Source of the DNA: Bacillus sp. 2205SS5-2
Lineage (GTDB): Bacteria > Bacillota > Bacilli > Bacillales > Bacillaceae_K
DNA: 64,000 bases
Assembly (NCBI RefSeq): GCF_037024155.1
Contig: NZ_JAYKTS010000020.1
Coordinates: 20,004 to 84,003 of the forward strand
Reading direction: 5' to 3'
Below are positions 19,135 to 29,096 of this stretch, one piece after another. The notes beneath the pieces are model-generated. The model saw only the letters and a program-made list of their open reading frames with translations, was not told where the DNA came from and ran no database searches. The first letter of the stretch is position 1, and every line of letters starts with the position of its first letter. A program made the position numbers and the translations under genes.

Positions 19135-19635
19135 ATGAAGAAAGTTAAGAAGGATAGGAGAATTTTATATCTTTTAACAATTATTGGTTTGCTATTATTG
19201 CCTTTTACCTTAAAAAAACCGGCTAAAGATTGGCTATTCGTCTACTTTTTTCACGCTTTTTTGTCCATAGTGCAGGGGTCTCTGGTGACTGGGAGACACT
19301 TTCTTACCTTTCCAGTTCGTTTTTTTCCGAAAATATACCGAAGCAGTTTACTCTTCGACGGTCTCTTATTCCCGATTATTGCTGTTCTCCATAATCAATG
19401 GACGTTTCATTCTAAGAGAGCTGGAATTGTAGTGAAAGCTCTCATGTTTAGTACCCCCATGACGATTGGTGAACTATGGTTTGAGAATAATACCCAGCTT
19501 ATTTCCTATAAAAAATGGACGTGGATTACTACGCTAACCACAGTTACAATTAATCTCTTATTCACACGAGGCGTTATCGGGCTGATTCGCCGATGGTGTA
19601 CTCATAAAGAGTCTGAGCCAAAACAATTTGATTAA
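19135..19635 (+). CDS. CBO0543-family membrane protein
   Basis: A 166-residue protein with four or five hydrophobic segments and the pattern of the CBO0543 family: KPAKDWLFVYFFHAFLS near residue 28, a central FPVRFFPKIYRSSLLFDGLL, and a C-terminal ELWFENNTQLISYKKWTW. The family is frequent in Bacillaceae and has no known function. GAGGAGTGAGAG upstream supports the ATG. Transcribed alone. Confidence 0.7.
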   Translation: MKKVKKDRRILYLLTIIGLLLLPFTLKKPAKDWLFVYFFHAFLSIVQGSLVTGRHFLTFPVRFFPKIYRSSLLFDGLLFPIIAVLHNQWTFHSKRAGIVVKALMFSTPMTIGELWFENNTQLISYKKWTWITTLTTVTINLLFTRGVIGLIRRWCTHKESEPKQFD

Positions 19636-19687
19636 ATTCGGTGTACAGAAAAGAACGTTGTAAACATTATTGTCCCTTCAATAGGAA

Positions 19688-19719
19688 AGAAAAAACCCCT
19701 TGAAATAAGAGGTTCTTTT
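19688..19719. terminator. Possible terminator
   Basis: AACCCCTT pairs with AAGAGGTT with one mismatch, between A-rich and T-rich tracts. Confidence 0.45.
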
Positions 19720-19881
19720 CATTTATATTGTTTTTTATTAAACTTAATCCCTTATGAAATCATCCACTTTTAAGTAAAAATGAACAAAAATAGACGTGAA
19801 AGGGCCTGAAATCTATCGAGTTAACAGAATCTGTTGCTACGAAATGTGCATTGTGGAATAGCCTTGAATTATATAAACTGG

Positions 19882-20676
19882 TTATCGATCTCCACCAAGA
19901 AGATCAAACGCACCGTTAAGAATGCTACCTTCTCCTTTTGAACCACCTTTACTCGGGGCTGCAGAGAAAACTCGGCTTGCAAGTCGACTAAATGGTAGAG
20001 ATTGAATCCAGACTGTACCCGGGCCTTGCAAAGTAGCAAAAAACAGTCCTTCACCACCAAATAATGCAGTTTTTACTCCTTTGACCATTTCGATATTGTA
20101 GTGGATGTCTTTCGTCATGGCCACAAGGCAACCTGTATCTACCAGCAATTTTTCGCCTGCTTGGAGCTCTTTTTTATGTAATGTGCCCCCAGCGTGTACG
20201 AAAGCCATGCCGTCTCCTTCTAGCTTCTGCATAATAAAACCCTCGCCACCAAAAAATCCAGCACCTAATTTTCGCTGAAAATCAATTCCTACTGATACGC
20301 CTTTTGCTGCGCATAAAAATGCATCTTTTTGGCAGACGATTTTCCCACCTAGTTTATTTAGATCGAGTGGGACGATGCTTCCAGGATAAGGTGAAGCGAA
20401 GGACACCGTTTTTTTATTATAGCCATTATTTGTGAATGCGGTCATAAATAAGCTTTCACCAGTGACTAAACGTTTTCCAGCTCCCATTAATTTTCCGACT
20501 AATCCGCTACCACCGTTCCCAGACCCATCGCCAAATATCGTTTCCATGCCAATATCTTCTTCCATCATCATCAAACTACCTGCTTCAGCAATAACGGTCT
20601 CTTTTGGGTCTAGTTCCACTTCAACAAACTGCATGTCATTTCCGTGAATATAGTAATCAATTTCGTGATTCGTCAT
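19882..20676 (-). CDS. TIGR00266/AIM24-family protein
   Basis: A 264-residue protein of the AIM24 (TIGR00266) family: N-terminal [20 protein letters not shown], central [22 protein letters not shown] (in two parts), and glycine-rich C-terminal repeats. These form a trimeric beta-barrel-like fold. Bacterial members are uncharacterised; the mitochondrial relative affects cristae architecture. No signal peptide is present. GGGAGG precedes the ATG. The N-terminal serine/glycine stretch [10 protein letters not shown] is typical. Confidence 0.85.
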   Translation of the reverse strand: MTNHEIDYYIHGNDMQFVEVELDPKETVIAEAGSLMMMEEDIGMETIFGDGSGNGGSGLVGKLMGAGKRLVTGESLFMTAFTNNGYNKKTVSFASPYPGSIVPLDLNKLGGKIVCQKDAFLCAAKGVSVGIDFQRKLGAGFFGGEGFIMQKLEGDGMAFVHAGGTLHKKELQAGEKLLVDTGCLVAMTKDIHYNIEMVKGVKTALFGGEGLFFATLQGPGTVWIQSLPFSRLASRVFSAAPSKGGSKGEGSILNGAFDLLGGDR

Positions 20677-20862
20677 AGTACCAACCTCCCTTTTCTCTTA
20701 TTTTACCATTTTCTTTAAGGGAGGCTCTATATTAAACTGATTATTTTTTTGAGAATGAGCAAAAACATAAAGTAAGTTTAATAATCGCGAATGATACTTA
20801 AGGAGAATTTAGAAAAAGTCAATCTGATGACTGTGCAAAAAAAAGAGAAGAAACATCTTCTC

Positions 20863-21471
20863 TTACTGAAAGGCACGTAGGTTTCTGTTCGGAAGCTTCC
20901 AATGATAGGAATAGCTCAAGACACGTAATGTCGTTGTTAATATAAATAAGGTGTAGAGCTCTACTGGTGAGTTGATCGCATTCAATCCAATGGCAAAACC
21001 ACAAAGAATTGCCCAGACCGCGTAAATTTCTGAGCGCAGAATAAGAGGTTTACGACCTGCAAGCATATCTCGTACCATTCCACCGCCACTTCCTGTTAAT
21101 ACAGCAGCAACAATAACTGCGCTTAATGGATGATTCATTTCGGTTGCATATAAGGCACCCTGAATCGCAAAAGCAGAAAGTCCGATAGCATCGAAAAAAT
21201 TCCCCCATTTTTTCCAATGTTTCAACAGATTGTTTGGAAATAAAAAGACCGCAGTAATGGACAAAAGTGCAATTTGAAAAAGAAATCCTTGTTCCCAAAG
21301 TGCTGAAACGGGAACCCCTATTAATAAATTCCGAATCGCACCCCCTCCAAAAGCGGTGACAATTCCTAAAATGTAGACTCCTAATATATCATATTCCTCT
21401 TCCATCGCCACGATGGCGCCTGAAACAGCAAAGGCTATTGTGCCGATAATACTGAGCATTTCCCATGTCAT
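20863..21471 (-). CDS. TRIC/UPF0126 family membrane protein (YvgT-like)
   Basis: A 202-residue protein with seven predicted membrane segments built as two homologous halves, each carrying the UPF0126 glycine motif: GIVTAFGGGAIRNLL near residue 37 and AAVLTGSGGGMVRDML near residue 120. Prokaryotic members are trimeric monovalent-cation channels. I start at ATG 21471 because AAGGGGA lies just upstream and the product then matches the usual ~200 residues; an in-frame ATG at 21579 adds 36 residues without a good site. Confidence 0.85.
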   Translation of the reverse strand: MTWEMLSIIGTIAFAVSGAIVAMEEEYDILGVYILGIVTAFGGGAIRNLLIGVPVSALWEQGFLFQIALLSITAVFLFPNNLLKHWKKWGNFFDAIGLSAFAIQGALYATEMNHPLSAVIVAAVLTGSGGGMVRDMLAGRKPLILRSEIYAVWAILCGFAIGLNAINSPVELYTLFILTTTLRVLSYSYHWKLPNRNLRAFQ

Positions 21472-21645
21472 TTTGTTTTCCCCTTTGATGTGTAATCCAA
21501 CAAATATCCATAAAGATTCTAACACGTCAAATAGAGATTGCAACCACTTCTTTGAAAAAGATATAAAAACTTTTCTCATAGAGATTCTTACTGATATTTG
21601 ATAAGATGAAATATAGACTTATTTTTAGAAATGAGGGTGTGTGCA

Positions 21646-22896
21646 GTGGAGAAGATTATGCTTGAAAAAGTAATCATAGTTGGATGTCAACTTAATGAAG
21701 AAGAAGAAACTTTTCTCTATTCAATGAATGAACTACAGGCTTTAGCGGAAACGGCACAAGGTATTGTGATTTCAACACTGACACAAAAACGAGATCGAGT
21801 GCATCCCTCTACATATATCGGTAAAGGTAAAGTAGAAGAGTTGTCACTGTTGGCAGAAGAGTTAGATCCGGACGTGATTATCTTTAATGATGAGCTTTCT
21901 CCAAGCCAAATTAGAAATATTTCTGCAGAAGTAAACGCGAAAATTATTGACCGAACGCAATTAATTTTGGATATATTCGCTCAACGCGCTCGTTCCAAGG
22001 AAGGTAAGCTACAAGTGGAGCTTGCACAGTTACAATATTTATTACCTCGTTTAGGTGGCCAAGGTATTGCGTTATCCCGGTTAGGGGGCGGTATCGGGAC
22101 GCGGGGACCAGGTGAAACAAAATTAGAGTCTGATCGTCGTCATATTCGTCGACGTCTTGATGATATCAAGGGACAGTTGAAAACTATTGTTAGTCACCGT
22201 GAACGTTACCGAGAAAGAAGAAAGAAAAATAAAGTCTTCCAAATAGCGTTAGTAGGATATACAAATGCCGGTAAATCAACGTTATTTAACCGATTATCAA
22301 GTGCAGAAGCATATGAAGAAAATCAATTATTCGCCACGCTTGATCCGATGACACGTCGAATTGGGCTTCCAAGTGGATACCAAGCGTTACTAACGGATAC
22401 GGTTGGCTTTATTCAAGATTTACCAACGACCCTAATAGCGGCCTTCCGCTCTACACTGGAAGAGGTTAGCGAAGCGGACCTTCTATTACATGTCGTGGAT
22501 GGATCAAGTTCGGAATACCGCCTACATGAAGACACGGTTCACGGTCTACTTGAAGATCTTGACATGCACAATATTCCACAATTAACGGTTTACAATAAGA
22601 AAGATCTCTTTGATGATACTTTTGTTCCTGATACTTCCTTTGAACATGTCATCGTTAGTGCGTTAAGTTTGGAGGACCAACAATTCGTAAAACAAGTGAT
22701 CGAGCAAGATATGATCCGTATGATGGAACCATATAGCGTCAAGATTCCATCGACTGCTGGGAAAGTCATTGCCCAATTAAAGGGAGAAACGATTATTACC
22801 TCGTTAACCTTCAATGAAGAACATGGATTTTATGAAGCAAAAGGTCATGCCTTAAAAAATCATCCGATTTCCGGAGAAATTGAAAAATATCAATAA
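21646..22896 (+). CDS. hflX: Ribosome-associated GTPase HflX
   Basis: A GTPase that splits stalled 70S ribosomes. It has an N-terminal HflX domain (SPSQIRNISAEV; the G-rich linker GGGIGTRGPGETKLE near residues 146-160), G1 GYTNAGKST (about 199-207), G3 DTVGF and G4 NKKD. B. subtilis names it YnbA. GTG 21646 is chosen because GAGGG lies 8 bases upstream; the in-frame ATG at 21631 would place the Shine-Dalgarno inside the gene. ynbB follows after 12 bp, as in B. subtilis. Confidence 0.93.
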   Translation: MEKIMLEKVIIVGCQLNEEEETFLYSMNELQALAETAQGIVISTLTQKRDRVHPSTYIGKGKVEELSLLAEELDPDVIIFNDELSPSQIRNISAEVNAKIIDRTQLILDIFAQRARSKEGKLQVELAQLQYLLPRLGGQGIALSRLGGGIGTRGPGETKLESDRRHIRRRLDDIKGQLKTIVSHRERYRERRKKNKVFQIALVGYTNAGKSTLFNRLSSAEAYEENQLFATLDPMTRRIGLPSGYQALLTDTVGFIQDLPTTLIAAFRSTLEEVSEADLLLHVVDGSSSEYRLHEDTVHGLLEDLDMHNIPQLTVYNKKDLFDDTFVPDTSFEHVIVSALSLEDQQFVKQVIEQDMIRMMEPYSVKIPSTAGKVIAQLKGETIITSLTFNEEHGFYEAKGHALKNHPISGEIEKYQ

Positions 22897-22908
22897 AGGA
22901 GTCACAAC

Positions 22909-24189
22909 ATGTTTCAGCAACTAAGTCATGGTCGTCTTTTGGAACCTTTAGTAAAAGAAGTCGAAACGAAAATTAGTTTTCAACACTTAGAGGCTGACCG
23001 ACGAGCAGAAAACAATCAATTTCGAGTTCTAACTAGCTTTCAACAACATAAAGTAAGTGATGCTCATTTTATCCCATCAACGGGGTATGGGTACGATGAT
23101 AGTGGAAGGGACACCCTTGAAAGTATTTACGCAGATGTTTTTGGTGGAGAAGCAGGACTTGTACGTCCGCAAATTATATCCGGCACGCATGCAATTTCTA
23201 TCGCTTTGTTTGGTGTGTTGCGGCCGAATGATGAATTATTATATATTACTGGAAAGCCATATGACACCCTTGAAGAAATCGTGGGGTCCAGAGGTAGTGG
23301 CGTCGGCTCTTTGAAGGAATTCGGGATTAGTTATCAAGATGTTTCGTTAACCGGTGAAGGAAAAGTGGATTTTGCAGCGGTGAAACAGGCGATTACATCC
23401 AGAACCAAAATGATAGGTATTCAGCGATCGAAAGGGTACGCAAACCGACCGTCGTTTACTGTATCTGAAATAGAAGAAATGATTCTTTTTGTTAAAGATG
23501 TGCATCCCGATGTTGTGGTGTTTGTGGACAATTGCTATGGGGAGTTTGTGGAAGAACAAGAACCTTGTCATGTTGGTGCAGATCTGATAGCGGGTTCATT
23601 AATCAAAAACCCAGGTGGTGGATTAGCTAAAACGGGTGGCTATATTGTTGGGAAGAAAAAATGGGTAGAAGCATGTTCCTACCGGATGACTTCTCCTGGT
23701 ATCGGAGCCGAAGCTGGAGCATCCCTTTATAGTTTACAGGAGATGTATCAAGGTTTTTTTCAGGCGCCGCATGTTGTGGCACAGGCCTTGAAAGGGGCTA
23801 TTTTTACAGCAGCTATGTTGGAAGAACTGGGTTTGAATACAAACCCTAGCTGGCAAGCTCGACGGACCGACTTGATACAGTCAGTACAGTTCGATGATAA
23901 AGATAAAATGATAGCATTTTGCCAAGCCATCCAATTTGCCTCACCTATTAATTCGCATTTCACTCCGTATCCAAACTATATGCCTGGGTACGAAGATGAT
24001 GTGATCATGGCTGCTGGAACGTTTATTCAAGGAGCAAGCATTGAATTATCAGCAGATGGACCGATCCGTCCACCCTATGTAGCGTATGTCCAAGGCGGAT
24101 TAACGTATTCTCATGTAAAATTAGCAATTTGCCTGTCCGTAAATGAATTAATAGAAAAAGGTTTAGTCTTTTTGGAAGTGGGTAAATAA
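22909..24189 (+). CDS. ynbB: PLP-dependent YnbB/aluminium-resistance family protein
   Basis: A 426-residue fold-type I PLP enzyme annotated in relatives as methionine gamma-lyase family or 'aluminium resistance' protein. Recognisable are STGYGYDDSGRDTLE near residue 58, the substrate-phosphate loop IISGTHAI, and the PLP-lysine region SLIKNPGGGLAKTGGYI near residue 235. The true reaction is unproven. The gene is tightly behind hflX and ends in a terminator before glnR. Confidence 0.9.
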   Translation: MFQQLSHGRLLEPLVKEVETKISFQHLEADRRAENNQFRVLTSFQQHKVSDAHFIPSTGYGYDDSGRDTLESIYADVFGGEAGLVRPQIISGTHAISIALFGVLRPNDELLYITGKPYDTLEEIVGSRGSGVGSLKEFGISYQDVSLTGEGKVDFAAVKQAITSRTKMIGIQRSKGYANRPSFTVSEIEEMILFVKDVHPDVVVFVDNCYGEFVEEQEPCHVGADLIAGSLIKNPGGGLAKTGGYIVGKKKWVEACSYRMTSPGIGAEAGASLYSLQEMYQGFFQAPHVVAQALKGAIFTAAMLEELGLNTNPSWQARRTDLIQSVQFDDKDKMIAFCQAIQFASPINSHFTPYPNYMPGYEDDVIMAAGTFIQGASIELSADGPIRPPYVAYVQGGLTYSHVKLAICLSVNELIEKGLVFLEVGK

Positions 24190-24198
24190 ACAAATAAG

Positions 24199-24231
24199 TG
24201 GATAGCTTAACAATAGCTATCCATTTTTTTT
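24199..24231 (+). terminator. ynbB terminator
   Basis: TGGATAGCT/AGCTATCCA stem followed by eight Ts. Confidence 0.9.
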
Positions 24232-24240
24232 GAGGGGTTA

Positions 24241-24257
24241 TGTCAGAAAAACTAACA
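24241..24257. promoter_or_regulatory. GlnR/TnrA operator 1
   Basis: TGTCAGAAAAACTAACA fits TGTNA-N7-TNACA at every fixed position. It lies just upstream of the glnR promoter, as in B. subtilis. Confidence 0.85.
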
Positions 24258-24262
24258 TGATA

Positions 24263-24291
24263 TTGACATTTTTCCTGACATTACATATAAT
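24263..24291 (+). promoter_or_regulatory. glnRA promoter with GlnR operator 2
   Basis: TTGACA, a 17-bp spacer and TATAAT, both boxes perfect. Operator 2 (TGACATTTTTCCTGACA, 24264-24280) overlaps the -35 box and deviates from the GlnR consensus at one position, as the second B. subtilis site does. GlnR binding here would block RNA polymerase when nitrogen is plentiful. Confidence 0.85.
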
Positions 24292-24326
24292 GATTTCATA
24301 AGGGAGAAACAAAAGGAGGGATGATG

Positions 24327-24731
24327 ATGAGTGGAAGTAATATTCGTAGATCAATGCCTGTTTTTCCAATTAGCAGCGTGATGCAATTAACGGAATTAAC
24401 TGCTCGTCAGATTCGTTACTATGAAGAGCATCAGCTCATTTCTCCAGCCAGAACTGAAGGGAAACGAAGATTGTTTTCTCTCAATGATATTGATAAGCTG
24501 TTGGAAATAAAAGAATTATTAGAACAAGGCATGAATATGGTAGGAATTCAGAAATTATTCGCCTTACATGCAACACCACCTACCACAGTAGAGGATGAAA
24601 AAGAAGCTGGAGATGCTAGACGTGACCTGACAGACGAAGAACTGCGAAAAATATTGCGAAATGAATTTTTACAAGCTGGACGTTACCAACGTTCAAACCT
24701 CAGGTCTGGGGATATGTCGCGTTTTCATTAA
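24327..24731 (+). CDS. glnR: Glutamine synthetase repressor GlnR
   Basis: A MerR-family repressor of glnRA and other nitrogen genes in excess nitrogen, stimulated by feedback-inhibited glutamine synthetase. The winged helix spans about residues 10-75 ([20 protein letters not shown]), followed by an N-terminal dimerisation helix and a C-terminal tail that senses glutamine synthetase. Three ATGs stand in a row; the third (24327) is best placed behind AGGAGGG and gives a start like B. subtilis (MSxxNIRRSMP). 134 residues. glnA follows after 37 bp. Confidence 0.94.
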   Translation: MSGSNIRRSMPVFPISSVMQLTELTARQIRYYEEHQLISPARTEGKRRLFSLNDIDKLLEIKELLEQGMNMVGIQKLFALHATPPTTVEDEKEAGDARRDLTDEELRKILRNEFLQAGRYQRSNLRSGDMSRFH

Positions 24732-24768
24732 TAAAACTAAGAAAAAGTTTTAAGGAGGAATTTAGCAA

Positions 24769-26103
24769 ATGATAAAGTTTACACGTGAGGATATTACACG
24801 ATTAGCAAAAGAAGAGAATGTAAAGTATATTCGTCTACAGTTTACCGATATTTTAGGGACAATTAAAAACGTAGAAATTCCTGTAACTCAACTAGACAAA
24901 GCTCTTGATAATAAAATGATGTTTGACGGATCTTCTATTGAAGGATTTGTTCGTATTGAAGAGTCTGATATGTACTTATTCCCTGACCTAGACACATGGG
25001 TAGTGTTCCCATGGACTGCAGAAAAAGGGAAAGTTGCACGTTTAATCTGTGACATCTACAACCCAGATGGTACGGCATTTGAAGGGGATCCACGGAATAA
25101 CCTTCGACGCATCTTGAAAGAGATGGAAGACTTAGGATTTACTGATTTTAACCTTGGGCCTGAGCCAGAATTCTTCTTGTTTAAATTAGATGAAAAAGGC
25201 GAGCCAACATTAGAACTAAATGATAATGGCGGATACTTTGATTTAGCACCAACTGATCTAGGGGAAAATTGTCGTCGTGATATCGTACTTGAACTTGAGG
25301 AAATGGGCTTTGAAATTGAAGCTTCTCACCATGAAGTGGCTCCTGGTCAACATGAAATCGATTTTAAATATGCAAGTGCAGTCAAAGCTTGTGATGATAT
25401 CCAAACGTTTAAATTAGTTGTCAAAACGATTGCACGTAAGCATGGTTTACACGCAACATTTATGCCTAAACCACTTTTTGGAGTAAACGGATCAGGAATG
25501 CACTGTAACTTATCATTATTTAAAAATGGCGTAAATACATTCTTTGATACAGACAGTGATTTAGAATTAAGCGATACAGCACGTCAATTTATTGCAGGAA
25601 TCATTAAACATGCTTCTAGCTTTACGGCTGTAACGAACCCGACGATCAATTCGTATAAGCGTTTAGTTCCAGGATTCGAAGCGCCGTGCTATGTGGCATG
25701 GTCAGCTCGTAATCGTAGTCCATTAATTCGGATTCCTGCATCTCGTGGTTTAAGTACTCGTGTTGAAGTCCGTAGCGTTGATCCGGCAGCAAACCCGTAC
25801 CTTGCCATGGCAGTAATGCTTCGTGCTGGACTTGATGGCATCAAAAATAAAATGACACCACCGAAACCAATCGATCGCAACATTTACGTGATGAACAAAC
25901 AAGAACGTGAAGCAGAAGGCATCGTTGATCTTCCGGCCTCACTATTCAACGCCCTTGAAAATTTAGAAAGCAATGAAGTCATGACTGGTGCACTAGGTGA
26001 GCATATTCTAGAGCATTTCCTAGAAGCGAAGCATATCGAGTGGGATATGTTCCGCACGCAAGTACACCCTTGGGAACGCGAACAGTATATGACAACTTTC
26101 TAA
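24769..26103 (+). CDS. glnA: Glutamine synthetase type I
   Basis: ATP-dependent synthesis of glutamine from glutamate and ammonia; a dodecamer. The 444-residue length is that of the Firmicute GSI-alpha form. Family motifs: FDGSSIEGF near residue 50, GPEPEFFLF near 131, the ATP-binding region [14 protein letters not shown] near 234, and NRSPLIRIP near 318. Feedback-inhibited enzyme acts as co-regulator for GlnR and TnrA in this group. It is co-transcribed with glnR and closed by a strong terminator. Confidence 0.97.
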   Translation: MIKFTREDITRLAKEENVKYIRLQFTDILGTIKNVEIPVTQLDKALDNKMMFDGSSIEGFVRIEESDMYLFPDLDTWVVFPWTAEKGKVARLICDIYNPDGTAFEGDPRNNLRRILKEMEDLGFTDFNLGPEPEFFLFKLDEKGEPTLELNDNGGYFDLAPTDLGENCRRDIVLELEEMGFEIEASHHEVAPGQHEIDFKYASAVKACDDIQTFKLVVKTIARKHGLHATFMPKPLFGVNGSGMHCNLSLFKNGVNTFFDTDSDLELSDTARQFIAGIIKHASSFTAVTNPTINSYKRLVPGFEAPCYVAWSARNRSPLIRIPASRGLSTRVEVRSVDPAANPYLAMAVMLRAGLDGIKNKMTPPKPIDRNIYVMNKQEREAEGIVDLPASLFNALENLESNEVMTGALGEHILEHFLEAKHIEWDMFRTQVHPWEREQYMTTF

Positions 26104-26108
26104 TAGCG

Positions 26109-26148
26109 AAACCCCTTGACGCGACTTATGTTAAGGGGTTTTCTTTTT
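26109..26148 (+). terminator. glnA terminator
   Basis: AAACCCCTT pairs with AAGGGGTTT around a 15-base loop, followed by TTCTTTTT. Confidence 0.85.
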
Positions 26149-26331
26149 GTGGTTAAGATCACTTTTTTCTAGGAGTAGTCGTATTGACCACAAAAATCCC
26201 GAATTCCTTCAAAACATCTATTTTTTATTTATTGCTTGTCCTTGATTCGGTTTTCGAATTACTTGAAATTCCAGAGGAGTTAAATGTTAAACTAGCACTA
26301 ATCGACAAAAATCAGGGATTGTATACATAAA

Positions 26332-26958
26332 ATGGAAACAGAAAAACTAGCAATTTTTGATGAAAACTACATAAAAATCGGTGTGAAAACACGGGATGAA
26401 ATCCACCGTCAGGGGTATTGGCATGAAACCTTTCATTGCTGGTTTTTGAAACGAGAAGAACGGGAAGATTATTTATATTTTCAACTCAGAAGTAAGGAGA
26501 AAAAGGATTATCCAGCATTATTCGATATTACCGCCGCAGGTCATCTGCTGGAAAATGAAAGCGTAGAAGAAGGGGTTCGTGAAGTGAAAGAGGAGCTAGG
26601 AGTGAATCTTCTCTTTTCTGAATTAGTTTCGCTAGGTGTAATGAAGTATAGTGTGAGGAATAATGAATTAGTAGACAATGAACTTGCTAATGTTTTTCTT
26701 TATCTTCTACCTAAAGAGGAAGTTGCATTCTCTGTGGGTAAAGCTGAAGTTGCAGGGGTTGTGAAAGTGGGCCTGTCTTCGTTTTACCAGCTTATTCGAA
26801 GTGAAGTGGAGGCAGTCAGGGTGGAAGGATTTCAAGAACTGAATAACGGTGTGAAAGTAGAGATAGTAAAAGACGTGACCTTACAGGAATTCGTGCCCCA
26901 TGAGCTGGAATATTTTGAAGCAGTAGTAGAAAAAGTAAAGAAAGTATTGGCTTCTTAA
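26332..26958 (+). CDS. Nudix hydrolase
   Basis: A 208-residue protein with a complete Nudix box: G, five residues, E, seven residues, then REVKEELGV (about residues 80-102). The opening ENYIKIGVKTRDEIHRQGYWHETFHCW (in parts) resembles the isopentenyl-diphosphate isomerase-like Nudix proteins of Bacillus. Substrate is unknown. The ATG is the only reasonable start, but no strong Shine-Dalgarno is seen before it, and translation may be weak. Confidence 0.85.
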   Translation: METEKLAIFDENYIKIGVKTRDEIHRQGYWHETFHCWFLKREEREDYLYFQLRSKEKKDYPALFDITAAGHLLENESVEEGVREVKEELGVNLLFSELVSLGVMKYSVRNNELVDNELANVFLYLLPKEEVAFSVGKAEVAGVVKVGLSSFYQLIRSEVEAVRVEGFQELNNGVKVEIVKDVTLQEFVPHELEYFEAVVEKVKKVLAS

Positions 26959-26963
26959 GAAAA

Positions 26964-27290
26964 GGCTCTTTTTGTATTCAATGTGGCTATTTTATCTGAT
27001 TTTTGACTGAGTCCTTCATTTCACTGTTGATTTTCATCAAAAATAGACGGATCGAGCTACAGTGGCTTGCGGCTCGGGGTTAAATGAATAACCCTCCAGT
27101 GATGCAGGCATCACCTCCGAGTTCTTCATTTGCCTGACGCCGCAGGGCAGCCACTTCCGCTTTTCGTGATTCAGCTGCAGTGGCTAGGGACTCGTGCATT
27201 TGTCAGCCCACTACGTGAAGCAGGCTTCACGTAGTGTTCTGCCAGATGCCTGCCGTCCCTGTACAGCCAATTCCGCTTTTCGTGAATGAG
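26964..27290. repeat. Composite repeat: left half of A with B1 and B2 units
   Basis: A-left runs from GGCTCTTTTTGTATTCAATG to about 27040 (ATCAAAAATAGACG), where a B1 unit begins (to about 27168). A B2 unit follows to about 27285 with a perfect internal arm CACTACGTGAAG/CTTCACGTAGTG. The right half of A is missing. Confidence 0.8.
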
Positions 27291-27293
27291 AAA

Positions 27294-28016
27294 TTATTCG
27301 CCTTTCCCTAAAGAAAATCCTTCGAATAATAGGCCACCAAAGGGATCTAAAATCTTCTCACTTAAAGAAATGACTGCGCTTTTATCTCCTGACTTATAGA
27401 AGTGGTCGAATGCTTTTACAAACTCCTCAGTAAAGTTTTCATCAAATGAGTTAAGTGCTCGAATAATCCATTTAGATGAACCAATCCAGCGTCGGTTAGT
27501 TCTCAGTACAAATTCATGAAGTAGTGAAGCTAAATGATTGGCGATAAACAATTGTTCGCCACGTTCACTTGCCCCGATAAAGTCATCGAGTGTGTCTGTG
27601 ATGAAATAGCGTTTAAAACGAATCTCTTGATCAGTCCAGATATCTGGACCTTGTGCCAACTGAGCATTTGCTTCTTGTTTAATTCCTTCAAGAATTCCTT
27701 CATCCTTAATCACGAGTCCTTCTGAAATCATTTTTTGCATAGAAGGCCTCGCTGCTTTGTGGTCGAGAAGAAAAAATTGCTTATAAGATGTTAGATTGTG
27801 CACAAATACTTCGATGGGCCACCCGAATGCATGGAGTGACTCTCGGTAAGAAGATGGGACACTTTGATCAAAGATAACTATGTCTAGGTCAGAAGTGCTG
27901 GTATGTTCTCCTCTAACTACGCTACCAGCCAGAATGGCTCCCTGACAAGAAGAGTAGTAAGTGATGATAAATTTCTCTGCTGATAGAAAGGGATCTAATT
28001 TTGGTACAGAGTTCAT
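27294..28016 (-). CDS. Nucleotidyltransferase-domain protein
   Basis: A 240-residue protein with an N-terminal polymerase-beta-like nucleotidyltransferase motif: AGSVVRGEHTSTSDLDIVIF, with GS and the paired aspartates in DLD for metal binding, followed by IEVFVHN carrying the third acidic residue. The C-terminal half is helical. Such stand-alone proteins modify small molecules or act as toxin or resistance enzymes; the substrate is not evident. I start at ATG 28016, four codons after the first in-frame TTG, because GGAG precedes it. Single-gene unit ending against a repeat. Confidence 0.75.
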   Translation of the reverse strand: MNSVPKLDPFLSAEKFIITYYSSCQGAILAGSVVRGEHTSTSDLDIVIFDQSVPSSYRESLHAFGWPIEVFVHNLTSYKQFFLLDHKAARPSMQKMISEGLVIKDEGILEGIKQEANAQLAQGPDIWTDQEIRFKRYFITDTLDDFIGASERGEQLFIANHLASLLHEFVLRTNRRWIGSSKWIIRALNSFDENFTEEFVKAFDHFYKSGDKSAVISLSEKILDPFGGLLFEGFSLGKGE

Positions 28017-28258
28017 ATTAATCTCCAATTTAATGGGCGTGTTGAACGCTCAGATTTTTATTGACACCAACCGGATATTTTGGCTTGTAGCTATAGCGTA
28101 CAATATACCAAGTTGAATTTCTACTAAAATTTTTTAGTCCGTATCTAAATATTGTTGTATGCTTTCAAGAATGGGGTAATAAAAGAGTGATAAGTGAAAG
28201 AAGCTGATATTGTTAGCATTTATTCATTGGTCTTAACTAGTTTATCCTTCTATTTGAA

Positions 28259-28419
28259 TGCTGTTTTCGCATAGGTTATGGATATTTCATCGGATTTTTG
28301 ATTAAATCGCCAATTTCAAAGTTGACTTCCATCAAAAATAGACGAGTTGATGTCAGGAACAAATATATATCACCACTTAGAGACTGGTTCGGAAAGCAAC
28401 CAACTTTGCGAAAATAGCC
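28259..28419 (+). repeat. Family A repeat (diverged)
   Basis: TGCTGTTTTCGCATAGGTTATG to CTTTGCGAAAATAGCC, 161 bp, with the A1-type middle. No flanking duplication. The rest of the 28.0-28.54 kb gap shows no gene. Confidence 0.75.
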
Positions 28420-28543
28420 TTTCCTAATGAAAAACTCTTCAACACTGAATGAAAAGTAAAATCAATCGAAAAAAACCTTACAGCCTTTTTTTCTTTGTGC
28501 CATGAGCAATAAAGAATTGGAAAGAACCTTTTTGAAAACTAAT

Positions 28544-28572
28544 TTGACAAAAAGAGGTTTTGGAGTTAATAT
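28544..28572 (+). promoter_or_regulatory. Promoter of the T-box leader
   Basis: TTGACA, a 17-bp spacer and TAATAT, just upstream of the T-box leader. Confidence 0.65.
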
Positions 28573-28584
28573 ACTAATATACTT

Positions 28585-28838
28585 CAACACGCAAAAGCGT
28601 TTAAGCGTCTAAGTTTAAAAGTGAATAATTAAGAGTCTGATAGCAAGCAGTAGCGAATATCTTGGCAGCAACTAGAGACTGAATATGTGGTGGAAATTCA
28701 GGCGGGATAGATCGTGAATTACAGCTATCATTAAAAGACTAATTAGAATGAGTGAACAAATCAAATTGATTTGTTAAGTAGGGTGGTATCGCGGAGAGCT
28801 TCTTCGTCCCTGATTTAGGGGATGGGGAAGCTCTTTTT
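28585..28838 (+). promoter_or_regulatory. T-box riboswitch, specifier read as UAC (Tyr)
   Basis: The antiterminator T-box AGGGTGGTATCGCGG is at 28780-28794. The terminator AGAGCTTC/GAAGCTCT with a T-run is at 28795-28838. Stem I closes with GATAGC (about 28660) and GCTATC (about 28733), and has an AGTA strand opposite GAATTACA. In the ileS T-box of this window the specifier follows 'GAA' plus one base (GAA-A-ATC-A). The same spacing here gives GAA-T-TAC-A, a tyrosine codon. This fits the downstream gene, which makes tyrosine. Uncharged tRNA-Tyr would favour readthrough. Confidence 0.85.
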
Positions 28839-28858
28839 GTGGAAGGCTCCTTTCATAT

Positions 28859-29020
28859 GGCTCTTTTCGAATACTTTGTTGCTGTTGCATACAAAAAAGG
28901 ATGGAAACACTCTATTCTTACCTCTTTTCGGATTAAAATGATGCGAAAAGATGCCCGAAATCATTCTTCATCACGAATTGAGGGCTAATTCGAAAAGCCA
29001 CAAACTTTGCGAAAACAGCC
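28859..29020 (+). repeat. Family A repeat (A2) between T-box and gene
   Basis: 162 bp, GGCTCTTTTCGAATACTTTG to GCGAAAACAGCC. A perfect 8-bp duplication TTTCATAT is at 28851-28858 and 29021-29028. It is inserted into the transcribed leader between the T-box terminator and the hydroxylase start. Confidence 0.92.
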
Positions 29021-29096
29021 TTTCATATACATTGTTGCGAAAAGCAAAATTCAATGCGGAAACAATCTTTAATATAAAAAATGGAGGTCATTACAC

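Noticed and set aside
24240..24291. A TnrA-only regulatory site
   Set aside because: The two sites have the spacing and promoter overlap of the glnRA operators, so GlnR is the first candidate; TnrA may bind the same motif.
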